A stretch of 43,593 nucleotides of DNA from Planctomycetota bacterium (GCA_016872715.1 VGZD01000018.1:1-43593); one strand, 5' to 3'. Counted from the stretch's first letter, positions 24,078 to 33,453 are shown. Notes: a model not told the origin generated them from the letters alone. Numbers and translations are program-made.

Positions 24078-25624
24078 CAGCGGTAGTTCACGCGGCGGAT
24101 GATGCCGACGCCAAAGCACGCGGGGCACTCGACCATCTGCGACGTACCGCTGGTCGAGCCGCCCTGCCCACCGCCCTGTCCACCGCGATTCTGCTGCCCC
24201 ACGGCGTTGACGATCTCGCGCCGACCGCTGCCGCCGCAGTCCGGGCAATTGGAGAACTGCGGGTCGCGCAACTGGAAGTCGCCGGAGTGCTCGGCGAAGT
24301 ACGCGAGCATCCACTGGCCGCGATTGGTCGAGCCGTAGCCCTTCCAGAAGGCCTCGGTCTTGCTCTCCTCGCCGTCGGCGGCGGCCGCGCGGGCCGCGCG
24401 CACGGTCTCCTGCGCTGCGAGGTAGCGCTGCAAGCGCTCCTCGAGCTCGCTGCGCGCGCTTTCGGACTCGCTCGTCGGCGCGGACTTCGAGTCCTCCTTG
24501 GTGAGCCCCTTGCGCGCCTCGGCGTCGCCGAGCAGGAACGTGCCCTGACCGTAGCTCGCCCGACGCCAGCGGCCGCCGGCGCGCTCCTTCCAATAGCGCG
24601 TCACCTGATCGGGGGTGACCGTCGCGGACACCGAGCGCATGAGCTCGCCCGTCACCGCTTCGACGAGCGGCTTCTCGATGCCCTCCTCGAGCCACTCGAC
24701 CGCGGCCTCGTGCGTGAGTTGCGGCTCGCGTGCCTTGCCCGAGATCAGGCGCGGAACCCACGCGTGCCAAGCCTCGGCCGCGCGTTCGCGCAGCTTCTGT
24801 TCGCGCGCCTTCTCGACCGTCGCCTTCTTCTTGAGCGCGTCCTGCGCGAAGCCGCTGGTGGGATTGGCGGCCACGAAAGCCTCGATCTTGGAGAGCGCGC
24901 GATCGAAGTAGCCGCGCGCGCGGTCCTGATCGATCTCGCGCAGGGCCTCGAGCTGCATCTGATTCGCGGCCTTCCCGCGGTTGCGCGAGAGCGCGATCGC
25001 AACCTCGCTCGCCTTGAACGTGGGGTCGAGCTTGAGCAGCGCCTCGAGGTGCTCGACGCAGTGCACGAAGTCGTAGATGCGCTCGCAGTACACCGCGAAC
25101 TCCCACAGCGACGGCGGCGAGGCGAGGTTCGCGCGCGCGAACTCGGTCTGGTAGAGCTCCTCGCGCGTGTACACGTCGAGCGCGGGGGCTTGCACGCGCG
25201 TGGCCGCGCCCGACAGCGCGCGCACGGGCACGGGGAACGTGCGCTGCGCGGTCTTGACCCACAGCTCGGTTCCAGTGCGGTTGACGATCAGACCGATCAC
25301 GTCGGTGCCGTCGTTGAGCAACAGGCGATCGACTTCGACGAACACTTCCTCGCCCGAGCGGTCGACGTAGCCGAACTTGGCGAGCAGCTCCTCCGACAGC
25401 GCCGGATCGAGCCGCGTCCACGGCAGCTTGACGAAGCCGCCATTGTCGAGGCGCTGGACGTGCAACGCCTGCGCGTCGTGCCCCGCGATCGAACCCCACA
25501 GCAGCCCGCCGTCGTACAGGCGCAGCATGGTGAGCTCGAGCGCGGCGGAGGGTTGCTCGGCAACGGGCGACGCCGACTGCGGAACGGCGGACAGCAACAG
25601 CGACACTAGGAGGAAGTTCATCAT
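24077..25624 (-). CDS. Exported helical-repeat protein with two DnaJ-like zinc knuckles
   Basis: A 515-residue protein with a signal peptide (M-N-F-L-L-V-S-L-L-L-S-A-V-P-Q-S-A). Residues about 28-80 look like a small beta-barrel: R-L-Y-D-G-G-L-L-W-G-S-I-A-G-H-D then L-P-W-T-R-L-D. Residues about 150-400 are helical and TPR-like. At the C-terminus C-P-D-C-G-G-S-G (about residue 460) and C-P-A-C-F-G-V-G (about residue 502) are two C-x2-C-x-G-x-G zinc knuckles as in DnaJ, separated by a Gly/Gln-rich linker. Such knuckles normally bind one zinc together. No J-domain is present. It starts inside the stop of the I pseudopilin gene (ATGATGA). A role in assembly or folding of the pseudopilus is inferred; the family is not recognised. 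Confidence 0.7.
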   Translation of the reverse strand: MMNFLLVSLLLSAVPQSASPVAEQPSAALELTMLRLYDGGLLWGSIAGHDAQALHVQRLDNGGFVKLPWTRLDPALSEELLAKFGYVDRSGEEVFVEVDRLLLNDGTDVIGLIVNRTGTELWVKTAQRTFPVPVRALSGAATRVQAPALDVYTREELYQTEFARANLASPPSLWEFAVYCERIYDFVHCVEHLEALLKLDPTFKASEVAIALSRNRGKAANQMQLEALREIDQDRARGYFDRALSKIEAFVAANPTSGFAQDALKKKATVEKAREQKLRERAAEAWHAWVPRLISGKAREPQLTHEAAVEWLEEGIEKPLVEAVTGELMRSVSATVTPDQVTRYWKERAGGRWRRASYGQGTFLLGDAEARKGLTKEDSKSAPTSESESARSELEERLQRYLAAQETVRAARAAAADGEESKTEAFWKGYGSTNRGQWMLAYFAEHSGDFQLRDPQFSNCPDCGGSGRREIVNAVGQQNRGGQGGGQGGSTSGTSQMVECPACFGVGIIRRVNYR

Positions 25625-26133
25625 GGCCTGTGGTTCTCGCTCGCAGGGCTCTCGCCCTCGATCAGCTCGCGGCGCAGGCGCTCTCCGAAGGGCACTTGGC
25701 GCAGCAGCAAGGTGGTGAACGTGCGCGACTTGACGCGCCCAGCAGTGGTCCAGCGAAGCTCGACTTCGACGCGCCAGCGCAGCGGTCCGCCGGGCGTGGC
25801 GCGGTCGCGCGGATCGCCGCTGCCGCGCGCCCAATAGTGCAGGCCCTCGTGGCCCGGTACCGGACGATTCTCGATCGCGTCGGGCGCGCCGACGCGCACC
25901 TCGCCCGTGACTTCGTCGCGCACGAGCGGGAAGAAGTTCTCCTCGAGATCCGCGACGACAGCCTCGACGGCGCTCGCGCCCGCGCTCTTCAACGCCGCGT
26001 TGCGCGTCATGGAAGCGCCGAACGAGAGGAGCCCGAGGATCGCGCTCATGCCGACGAGCAGGATGCCCATGGCGACGAGCACCTCGAGGATCGTGAAGCC
26101 GCTCGAGCGGCCGCTGCGGAGCGCGCGCTTCAC
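25621..26133 (-). CDS. Minor pseudopilin, GspI-like
   Basis: A 170-residue prepilin-like protein from GTG 26133, whose GTGA overlaps the previous stop. The N-terminus is basic (K-R-A-L-R-S-G-R-S-S-G) and then F-T-I-L-E-V-L-V-A-M-G-I-L-L-V-G-M-S-A-I, the class III prepilin peptidase site after Gly with Glu at +5. The short globular part has G-G-P-L-R-W-R-V-E-V-E-L-R-W, a strand pattern found in GspI. I-type pseudopilins pair with J and K at the pseudopilus tip; here J and K are the two preceding genes. GspI identity is by size and context; minor pilin in general is certain. Confidence 0.82.
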   Translation of the reverse strand: MKRALRSGRSSGFTILEVLVAMGILLVGMSAILGLLSFGASMTRNAALKSAGASAVEAVVADLEENFFPLVRDEVTGEVRVGAPDAIENRPVPGHEGLHYWARGSGDPRDRATPGGPLRWRVEVELRWTTAGRVKSRTFTTLLLRQVPFGERLRRELIEGESPASENHRP

Positions 26134-27227
26134 AGGTCCCAGTCCTCGCGGTGCGTGGCGATCGGAACTTCGCGCACGAGCGCTCGACCGAAGTGCACGA
26201 GCGCGCCGTTTTCGTGCGCGGCCGGCGCCGTGCCGCGCGCGCCACGCCGCACCGACACCCAGCGCCCACTCACGCTGGTCACGCTCATCCACTCGGCGTC
26301 GATCAACACGTGGCCGCCGACGGCGGGCAGTCGCGCGGGATCGTCGACCTCGAACGACCCGTCCTGCTGGTTGATGAACGCCGAAAGGCGCGTGCGACGC
26401 TTGAGGTCGGAAGCCTGCTCGAGCTCGAACTCCAAGCGCACTCGCCGCGGCAAGAGCGGCGCGTCCGAGATCTGCGGCAGGAAGTCGCTCGTGTCGTTCC
26501 ACACATGGCGCTCGGCGAGGGGGCGCTGGCGATCCCACGCATCCCACGACGCGACACTGTCGCCGCTCGCGCGCCCGATGCGCCAGCCGTCGCGCAGGAT
26601 CGTGGTCTGCGTCGCGAACTGCATCCCGAGCCAGAGTACGCCACCGGTGACTTCCTGCGTCGAACCCGGCCGCGGCACCCCTCCGCGGCTGAGGTACGGC
26701 TCGGAGAACATCGACACATCGGCGCCGCGCGCGGGGCCGAACACGCGCTCGCCGCGCCACAGCGTGCCGACCGCGCGCCGACCGTTGTCGCGCGTGCCCG
26801 GCTCCGTCGGCAGCACCGCCCACACGACCTCGATCAGACCCTCGCCGACGAGCTGCGCATCCGCCTGCTCACCCGCTTGCAGGCGCGCGAGCTCCGCGGG
26901 CGAGGCATGGCGCACCATGCGCACGCGCGGCCACTTGGTCTCCGCCGTACCGTTCAGGTCGTGGTCGAAGAACGCCCACTCCGCGAGGAAATCCCCGCGC
27001 GCTCCGGGCTCGAGCGCGGCGAGATCGGCGGCGAGCAGCTCGGACACGCCGGTCGCTTCCTCGACCTGCATGCGGCGCACCTCGCTCTTCTCCCACACGC
27101 TCATGAATTGCCGCACGAGCTGGAACACGGCGGTGAGCAGGATCGCGAGCAGGCCCGCGGAGAGCATGAGCTCGACCAACGTCAGGCCGCGGCGCGAGCG
27201 CGCGGCGAGGCTCGTGCGCAGCTTCAC
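26130..27227 (-). CDS. Minor pseudopilin, GspJ-like, with one EY-RG-GT-H module
   Basis: A 365-residue prepilin-like protein from GTG 27227 overlapping the K gene's stop (GTGA). The processing site is S-R-R-G followed by L-T-L-V-E-L-M-L-S-A-G-L-L-A-I-L-L-T-A-V-F-Q-L, with Glu at +5. GspJ is normally about 200 residues, so this one is long. Near its C-terminus (bases about 26190-26330) it carries V-L-I-D-A-E-W-M-S-V followed by V-R-R-G-A-R-G-T-A-P-A-A-H-E-N-G-A-L-V, the same motif repeated in the K-type protein encoded just upstream in the operon. That shared module suggests that J and K form one tip complex. No secretin or ATPase is in the window. Confidence 0.82.
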   Translation of the reverse strand: MKLRTSLAARSRRGLTLVELMLSAGLLAILLTAVFQLVRQFMSVWEKSEVRRMQVEEATGVSELLAADLAALEPGARGDFLAEWAFFDHDLNGTAETKWPRVRMVRHASPAELARLQAGEQADAQLVGEGLIEVVWAVLPTEPGTRDNGRRAVGTLWRGERVFGPARGADVSMFSEPYLSRGGVPRPGSTQEVTGGVLWLGMQFATQTTILRDGWRIGRASGDSVASWDAWDRQRPLAERHVWNDTSDFLPQISDAPLLPRRVRLEFELEQASDLKRRTRLSAFINQQDGSFEVDDPARLPAVGGHVLIDAEWMSVTSVSGRWVSVRRGARGTAPAAHENGALVHFGRALVREVPIATHREDWDL

Positions 27228-30200
27228 TCGTCGACCCTCCGCAGCACGAGGCTCGGCGCCGAGAACTCCGCTCCGAACGTCCGCAGCCGTGGCGACTGCT
27301 TCCAGCCGTGCGCGAGTCCGGTCTGCTCGTCGAAGGCGCCGTTCAAGTAGCGCGCGTGCACGCGCCACTCGACGAGATCGGCCTGCGCGCCCATCGGATG
27401 CCCCTCGCCGCGCAGCAGGCCTTCTCTCAACAGCTTGAGGCCGCGCGTGACGTTGGGCTCGCCGTCCCACGGCGGCGGCGGCTGGCCGCGGCTCGAGAGT
27501 CGCTGCAGCACTTCGATCTTCACCTGCCCGCTGCCCGGCTCCTCGGCGGCGAAGAAGCTCGTGCGCCAGTAGGCGTTGGGTTGATCGAGCGCGAGCCCGA
27601 AGTAGCCGAGCTCGGGCGCGTCGGCCTTTTCCGTCCAGCGATCGTGATAGCGATGCGGGAACACGATCACGGGCGTCCCCGCGCTGTGGCCGGTGGGAAC
27701 CGTGCCGAAGCGGCCGCGGAACATGCCGTCGCCCTGACCGTTCATGGCGCCCGCCTCGCTCGAGCGCCGCGGCATGTCGAGGCCCGAGCCCGCGATGCGC
27801 GTGTAGTGGATCAGCTCCGTGCCGACGAGCACCGTGCCGCTCGGCGGGAAGCCCGCGACGTCGACGAGCGGCAGCGTCGCATCCCCAGCGCCGATGTTCG
27901 CCGTGAGGATGCTCACGACCATGTGTTCGAGATAGCTGGCCGTCGCGCCGATCTCGTGCGTCTGGTCCTGCGTGCCGAGCAGTCCGCGGCCACCCGGCGT
28001 CACGTTGACCGTGCCGCTCGTGGCGTCGTAGGACAAGTAGCACACGATCTCCTCGCCCAATTGCAGCAGCCCCGCATCCCGCGGCAAGCCGTCGAGCCAG
28101 TTGGTGTTTTGGTTCCAGTTGCCAGCGGCGATGCGCAAGCCCTGTGGACGCACGTTGAACTGTAGCCCAGCTTCGGGAAGGTCGAGATTGAGCGCCAGTT
28201 GCCCGCCCTGCGCCGGCGAGTTGTTGCCATCGCCAAAGCCCGTGGTGTGGAACACGACTTCATCGACGAGCATGTCCGCCGCGGCGCCGCCGCGCAGGTC
28301 GCGGCCGATCACGACCCGATCGGACTCCCGCGGCCGCTCGCCGCTGGGGTGCTTGAGCACGCGCGCGATGGTGCGCGACTCGAAGTTCGGCGCCGAGGTG
28401 CCCGACTGCACCGTCATGGGCACGGGCGCCTGCGCCTGCGTGTCGAGCGCGATCATCACGGCGTTGCGCGCGAGGATCAGCCCATCCTCGACCGCCGTGC
28501 CGACTTGATCCGCGGTCGGGATCATCGGATTGGCGGGATCGAACGTCCACGTCGCCACCGTGCGGTCGAGCGGTCGGTAGGTGCGGTGCACGCGCACGGG
28601 CCAACCCAGCGAGTTAGAGGACTGGTCCATGAGGAACACGGAGTCGAAGCGTCCCGGCTCGCCGCCTTCGACGCCGTTGCGTTGCACGCGCCAGACCGGA
28701 AGGATCTCGACGCCTGCCGCGTGATCGTGACTGTGCGTCCCGCACACGCCGCGGAACTGGAACACCGAACGCGCCGCGCGCGTGAGCGGCAGGTTCGTGT
28801 CCTCGTTGGTGCCCCACCACGCTTGCCACAGCGACGCGCCCGACGAGCCGCCCTGAGGTTGCGCGGCGCTCGCGGGCACGGCCAACAGGAGCGACGGACC
28901 ACCGCCTCCACCACCGCCACCACCGCCACCGCCACCGCCGCCGCCGCCGCCACCGCCGCCACCACCGCCGGGGACGCCACCCTGCACGGTGCGACCATCG
29001 TTGTTGAGCGTCAGCGTCGCGCGCAGATCGATCAGCGCCGTGCGCTCATTGCGCACCAGATGTCCGTCGGTAGAGATCGTGTCGTAGCGCACCCACTCGG
29101 TGAGCTCGGCCGTCGCGAGCTCCGTGATCTGCGCGAACTCCGAGCCGGCGTTCGCCACCGGCTGCAAGAAACCGGTCAGCGAATTCGAACCCGGCGCCGG
29201 AATCGAAATCGGCACGACGAACGTCTGCCAATAGAGGATGTTCGCGATCGGCACGCCCGCCTGCTGGTCCTGCCAGTTGGGATCCCAGTTGACGACGAAG
29301 GCGTGCGCGGACTGCGCGGGATCGCCGGTCGGCAAGGCAGCGCGCGCACCGATGTTGAGCGTGTCGCCCGACCACCCCGTGTAGCGCACGATCTCGAAGC
29401 CAAAGAGCGGCGTGTTGTTGACCGTCACGTTCTGCGACGAGCTCTGCGCGGGCTGCCCGTTGGGCTGATAGTTCACGGTGCCGGGCGTGACCTGCACGAG
29501 CAGCGCATAGCCGCCTTGCTGGCTGAAGGCCGACATCGTCTTCTGCAGCGTCTGGCCCTGATCGCAGGCTGCGAGTCGGATGCCCGTCACCGAGCCGTTG
29601 CCTTCGATGCCGTACCCCAGCGGCACGAGAATGCCGCTCAGCACGATCGGATCCCCGAGCGAGCCCTGACCGCCGACGACGCCCGTGGCGCGCGCGACGG
29701 TCCACGCTCCGATGTCGCCCGGCAGCCGCGCCACGCCCGAGGGCACGTTCGACGCGAGCATCGAGGTGTAGCCGTAGAGCTCGACGCTCGCGCCCGCGGG
29801 ATGATCCATGTCGACGCTCGTGGTCGCCGGCACGCCGAGTTCGCCACCGACGTAGGGGACGCGCGCGAGGCGGCCACCGAAACCCGCGTTGACGCCGGTC
29901 AGAGCGGGCGCCGCATCGAGCAAGCTGCCCGTGCCGCGACGGCACTCGATGAGCTCGTCGCCGATGCGCACGACGCAAGGGTCGGGGAAGCCCTCGAGGC
30001 TTTCGACCACGATCTGGGTGCTCGACTGCGACAGACTCGAGGCGAGCCGCGTGAGTCCGGGATAGCGCACGCCGAACGCCCGACCGTCGACGAGCATCGA
30101 GAGCTGGCTGGGGCGATTGCCGCGCACGTCGAGCGCGACGTGCGACCACGTGCCAGTTTGCAGTCCCGGGCCGCGATCCGGCGCGAGCGCGAAACGCGCT

Positions 30201-32401
30201 TCGCCCGCCTCGATGTAGCCGACCGTGCCCGGGTGATCGCCCGCGCCGTCGAGCACGCGCAGCACGAGGTCCGTTCCGTCGACCGACAGCTGCACGCGAT
30301 CCGTCTCGAGCGAAGAGCGGCCGACGTCGAGCACCGTCGATGGGCCGAGCGAGCGCGGCTTGAGCCACATCTGCGAATGGAAGGCGCGCAAGAGCGGGCT
30401 CTGCGCGCTCGTCCAGTTGAGCTCGGCCGTCGAGCGCTGCAACGGCTCGGCCGCCAACGCGCGCCCCTCGGGATCGGACGTCTCGTGATCGAAGTGCGTG
30501 ACGAAGCGATTGGAGAGCCCCGCGATCGCGTCCGGTTCACGCGCCGTCCACAGCTGCGCCCAGCCGGTGTCCTCCCGCGACGCGAACACGTGCTGAGGCG
30601 AGGGCGCTTCCTGAGAGCTCGAGCTAGCGCCCTGCAAGGTCGGAGTCGTCGACAGGAACGGCTGGCCGCCGAGCGTGCCGAAGTGCGGGACGAAATTGGA
30701 CGGCGGCGTGGCGCCGTTGTCCCAGCGCTGCAGCGAGTTGGGACCCGTCGCCCAGAATGGCGCTTCGCGATCCAGCCGGAAGGCGTCGTCGAAGTCCTCC
30801 TGACGCGCCCAGATCTGCATCAGGTCGCGCTGCGGAACGACGAGCTCGACCTGCTCGCGCACCATCGCGACACGCTCGACGCCGCTCTGCGCATTGACGA
30901 CGGCGCGCAGGTCGAGCTGGTAGGTATCGCGCGCGATGAAGCACAGCGGCAGCGTCGAGAAGAGCAGGTAGCTGTCGTTGGCATTGAGTGCGTTGCGCAG
31001 CAGTGCTTCGGCATCGAGCGCATCGATCAGGGCGCCGCCATCGGCGAGCGCGCCCGGCACGACGCGCGCGTTGGCGGGCAGCTTCTCGAGTCCAGCGGCC
31101 GGCATCACGATGCGCCGGAGGAAGTCCTCCATGCCGTCGAACGGGCGCGACTCGACCACGATCGCCGCGAGCGTGCGAGCCTCGTCGCGCGTGATGCGCT
31201 CGTTCTTCTGGCGCAGCTGCAAGTTCGCGAACAGGGCCTCGAGCAGCTCGGGCTCGGCGAGGTTGACGTTGACCGCGCGCCGTACTTGCGCGCGCACCTG
31301 CGCTCGGTACGCAAAGTAGTCGAACTTCGCCGTCTCCATGAGGCGAATGCCGCCGTCGACGAGCTCGTGCACGATGCCGAGCTCGCGGTTCGTTCCGTCG
31401 GTGATCTCGACCGTCGTTCCCGGCGCAAACCAACGCAGCTCATCGACGCGCAGGATTCCGGTCTGGCCCGCGACGATCGGGTTGTAGACGCGCACGGGCC
31501 GCTGCCACACGTGACCCGCTCGCAGCGAGCCGTAGGTCGTGCCATGGGCGCCGATCGGGCCGACGAACGCCTCGACGGCCTGCTGATAGGACTCGACCAC
31601 GTCTTGCGCAGCGTCGTCGGGTGGGCGCACGGCGATGCCCAGTGCGAGCTGGGCGGTGTCGCGCAGCTGCTCGGGCGCATCGAACTCGCGCAGGCTCGCA
31701 TCCGGCGTGGCGACGCGCCACATCACGGGCGCGAACGCGCGCTGGTCGATCACCGGAGCACCGATCGCGTGCGCAACGGCGGGCGTGGGCCCCGCCTCGG
31801 CCGCGGCGCCCTCGCCGCCGCTCGCGGCCATCATTCCGCGCGTGAGCTGCTTGAGCTTCGAACCGTCGACCTCGCCGTAGCGCACGAGCTCGCGCTCGAT
31901 CCACACGTAGCCCTGCGACGGAAAACCGCTCGTCGACGAGACGGAGAGCTCGAGGTCGCCTTCCTTCATCGGCTCGACGAGTCGACTCGAGGCCGCGAGC
32001 AGGTTGGCGATGAGCTGCGGCGGCGCGCTGTTCAGGTCCGCCTTCGAGGCGAGGTCGGTCACCTCCGCGCGCCACATCAGGCCGAAGTCATTGGCGGCGT
32101 CGAAGAACTCGGGCTCGAGCTCCGGCAGGCGCGTGATTTCCTCCGCGTCGTCCCAGTAGGGCGTCGTGTCGATCGACGGATGCGAGTCCCCCAAGGACGC
32201 GCGTGCATGGCGCACCGCGGCGTCGAGCGCAAGCCGCGCCTGCGCGCGATCGGAGAGTTGCGTGCCCGCGCGCGACGCGTTGCGCGCCGTCATCAGGAAA
32301 GGCGCGCACAGCACGAGCAGCGCCATCAGCACGAGCAAGACCGTGACCAGCGCGAAGCCGCCGCGCCGCAGGTGCGTTGTTGCGCCTGTCGCGTGCATCA
32401 T
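27224..32401 (-). CDS. Giant GspK-like tip pseudopilin with LamG-like domain and repeated EY-RG-GT-H modules
   Basis: 1725 residues, against about 330 for a usual GspK. The start is R-R-G-G then F-A-L-V-T-V-L-L-V-L-M-A-L-L-V-L, a prepilin site with Thr instead of Glu at +5, as expected for GspK. Residues about 374-434 keep the helix-hairpin-helix part (V-N-L-A-E-P-E-L-L-E-A-L-F, D-G-M-E-D-F-L-R-R-I). Residues about 670-785 resemble a LamG/concanavalin fold (T-G-T-W-S-H-V-A-L-D-V). A motif E-x-x-x-Y ... RG-x-x-GT ... H-x-x-G-x-x-V occurs about six times, near residues 145-215, 790-845, 990-1040, 1100-1235, 1440-1495 and 1500-1580. A Gly24 run interrupts one copy. The start (ATGATGA) and stop (GTGA) overlap their neighbours. 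Confidence 0.85.
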   Translation of the reverse strand: MMHATGATTHLRRGGFALVTVLLVLMALLVLCAPFLMTARNASRAGTQLSDRAQARLALDAAVRHARASLGDSHPSIDTTPYWDDAEEITRLPELEPEFFDAANDFGLMWRAEVTDLASKADLNSAPPQLIANLLAASSRLVEPMKEGDLELSVSSTSGFPSQGYVWIERELVRYGEVDGSKLKQLTRGMMAASGGEGAAAEAGPTPAVAHAIGAPVIDQRAFAPVMWRVATPDASLREFDAPEQLRDTAQLALGIAVRPPDDAAQDVVESYQQAVEAFVGPIGAHGTTYGSLRAGHVWQRPVRVYNPIVAGQTGILRVDELRWFAPGTTVEITDGTNRELGIVHELVDGGIRLMETAKFDYFAYRAQVRAQVRRAVNVNLAEPELLEALFANLQLRQKNERITRDEARTLAAIVVESRPFDGMEDFLRRIVMPAAGLEKLPANARVVPGALADGGALIDALDAEALLRNALNANDSYLLFSTLPLCFIARDTYQLDLRAVVNAQSGVERVAMVREQVELVVPQRDLMQIWARQEDFDDAFRLDREAPFWATGPNSLQRWDNGATPPSNFVPHFGTLGGQPFLSTTPTLQGASSSSQEAPSPQHVFASREDTGWAQLWTAREPDAIAGLSNRFVTHFDHETSDPEGRALAAEPLQRSTAELNWTSAQSPLLRAFHSQMWLKPRSLGPSTVLDVGRSSLETDRVQLSVDGTDLVLRVLDGAGDHPGTVGYIEAGEARFALAPDRGPGLQTGTWSHVALDVRGNRPSQLSMLVDGRAFGVRYPGLTRLASSLSQSSTQIVVESLEGFPDPCVVRIGDELIECRRGTGSLLDAAPALTGVNAGFGGRLARVPYVGGELGVPATTSVDMDHPAGASVELYGYTSMLASNVPSGVARLPGDIGAWTVARATGVVGGQGSLGDPIVLSGILVPLGYGIEGNGSVTGIRLAACDQGQTLQKTMSAFSQQGGYALLVQVTPGTVNYQPNGQPAQSSSQNVTVNNTPLFGFEIVRYTGWSGDTLNIGARAALPTGDPAQSAHAFVVNWDPNWQDQQAGVPIANILYWQTFVVPISIPAPGSNSLTGFLQPVANAGSEFAQITELATAELTEWVRYDTISTDGHLVRNERTALIDLRATLTLNNDGRTVQGGVPGGGGGGGGGGGGGGGGGGGGGGGGPSLLLAVPASAAQPQGGSSGASLWQAWWGTNEDTNLPLTRAARSVFQFRGVCGTHSHDHAAGVEILPVWRVQRNGVEGGEPGRFDSVFLMDQSSNSLGWPVRVHRTYRPLDRTVATWTFDPANPMIPTADQVGTAVEDGLILARNAVMIALDTQAQAPVPMTVQSGTSAPNFESRTIARVLKHPSGERPRESDRVVIGRDLRGGAAADMLVDEVVFHTTGFGDGNNSPAQGGQLALNLDLPEAGLQFNVRPQGLRIAAGNWNQNTNWLDGLPRDAGLLQLGEEIVCYLSYDATSGTVNVTPGGRGLLGTQDQTHEIGATASYLEHMVVSILTANIGAGDATLPLVDVAGFPPSGTVLVGTELIHYTRIAGSGLDMPRRSSEAGAMNGQGDGMFRGRFGTVPTGHSAGTPVIVFPHRYHDRWTEKADAPELGYFGLALDQPNAYWRTSFFAAEEPGSGQVKIEVLQRLSSRGQPPPPWDGEPNVTRGLKLLREGLLRGEGHPMGAQADLVEWRVHARYLNGAFDEQTGLAHGWKQSPRLRTFGAEFSAPSLVLRRVDE
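28898..28969 (-). repeat. Trinucleotide tract encoding 24 consecutive Gly
   Basis: Twenty-four GGN codons (plus strand mostly ACC/GCC, one TCC) inside the giant K-type pseudopilin gene, at about residues 1145-1168. The codons are mixed GGC/GGT with a block of five GGC in a row. Such tracts change length in multiples of three, so they alter linker length without loss of frame. Confidence 0.95.
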
Positions 32402-33453
32402 TCCACCGTCCCGTACAGGCCGACCACGATGGCGTAGGAGCGTCCCTCGGCTTGCTCGAGCGAGAAACGCACCGGCTCGCGATGCACGGACCGATCGAGG
32501 TTTCCACCGCCGTCGAACGCGATTTGCGCCGGAGTCGTCGCGGAAAACTCGACGCCGTCGGGAAGGCGCGTGCTCTCGCTCGCACCGATCACCGAGAGCA
32601 CGAGCGCGTCGATCGAGCCGGTGAAGCCGCCCTGTGCGTCGCCGATCACCAGCGGTCCGTCGATGCGCCAAACCGGTCCCATCTCGGGCTCGGAATCCTC
32701 GGGCGGATCGATGCGCACGCCGTCGACCTCGAGCACGAGTCCGCGTCGGTCGTAGTGGAACGACACGCGCCGCCAGCGCCCCGCGGCGAAGGTGCCCGCC
32801 GGCGCTTCCAGCGAGGCCCGGCCGCCCCGGAGCTCGCCGCCGAAGCTGTCCTGCGCGCGCGGCACGAGCCACACGCGCATCGCGCCCTCCGAGCTCACAT
32901 CGACGCCCACGCTCTCGCCGATGCGCAGCACGCGCCCCCCCGACGCTCCGTCGAGGCGCAGCGCGAACTCGAGCCGGAAGCCCTCCGTGAGGTCGTAGGC
33001 CGAATACAGCTGCACGGGCACCTCCGCGCGGCCGCGACTGCCGGGCTCGAACGAGAGCGCGCGTCCGGTGAAGCCGTCGTCGACGAGCAACGCACCCTGA
33101 TTGATGCCGTCGATCTCGAACGCTCCGCGAACGACCTCCGTGCCACCTTCGAAGTGCCACGTGCCGACGACCTCGAAGGCGTCGGCGCGAATCGTGCGCC
33201 GTGCGCGATCGATCACGACGCGCGAGGGTGCGCCGCGCGCGACGGACGAGTTGCGCGCCGCGCGAATGACGCTCTGCACGAGGCCCTTGGCCGCGCGATG
33301 TCCGACGTCGACCGACGCGACCAACCCGACGCCCGCACCGAGCAGCACGCCGATCAGTCCCATGACGATCAAGAGCTCGAGCAGTGTCATGCCGCGCCGC
33401 GCCGCCCCGTGGCAGCGCAAGCTCGCGCTCTTACCGCTCGTGCCGCTCCGCAT
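32398..33453 (-). CDS. Minor pseudopilin, GspH-like, with C-terminal LamG-like domain
   Basis: A 351-residue prepilin-like protein. The N-terminus has A-A-R-R-G then M-T-L-L-E-L-L-I-V-M-G-L-I-G-V-L-L-G-A-G-V, with Glu at +5. The GspH part continues with A-A-R-N-S-S-V-A-R-G-A-P-S-R-V-V-I-D, the expected first strand (R-x-x-A-x-x-x-x-x-x-V). Instead of ending near residue 160, the protein continues with a beta-sandwich: D-D-G-F-T-G-R-A-L-S-F, then L-R-L-D-G-A-S-G-G-R-V-L-R-I-G, then A-A-G-R-W-R-R-V-S-F-H-Y-D-R-R-G-L-V-L-E-V-D-G-V-R-I, the LamG/concanavalin-like pattern. It lies nine bases after the G pseudopilin gene and overlaps the K gene. Confidence 0.85.
   Translation of the reverse strand: MRSGTSGKSASLRCHGAARRGMTLLELLIVMGLIGVLLGAGVGLVASVDVGHRAAKGLVQSVIRAARNSSVARGAPSRVVIDRARRTIRADAFEVVGTWHFEGGTEVVRGAFEIDGINQGALLVDDGFTGRALSFEPGSRGRAEVPVQLYSAYDLTEGFRLEFALRLDGASGGRVLRIGESVGVDVSSEGAMRVWLVPRAQDSFGGELRGGRASLEAPAGTFAAGRWRRVSFHYDRRGLVLEVDGVRIDPPEDSEPEMGPVWRIDGPLVIGDAQGGFTGSIDALVLSVIGASESTRLPDGVEFSATTPAQIAFDGGGNLDRSVHREPVRFSLEQAEGRSYAIVVGLYGTVE

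Noticed and set aside
28199..32437. A 1412-codon plus-strand frame opposite the K pseudopilin gene
   Set aside because: Arg/His/Glu-rich translation without domains; it is the antisense shadow of a long GC-rich gene.
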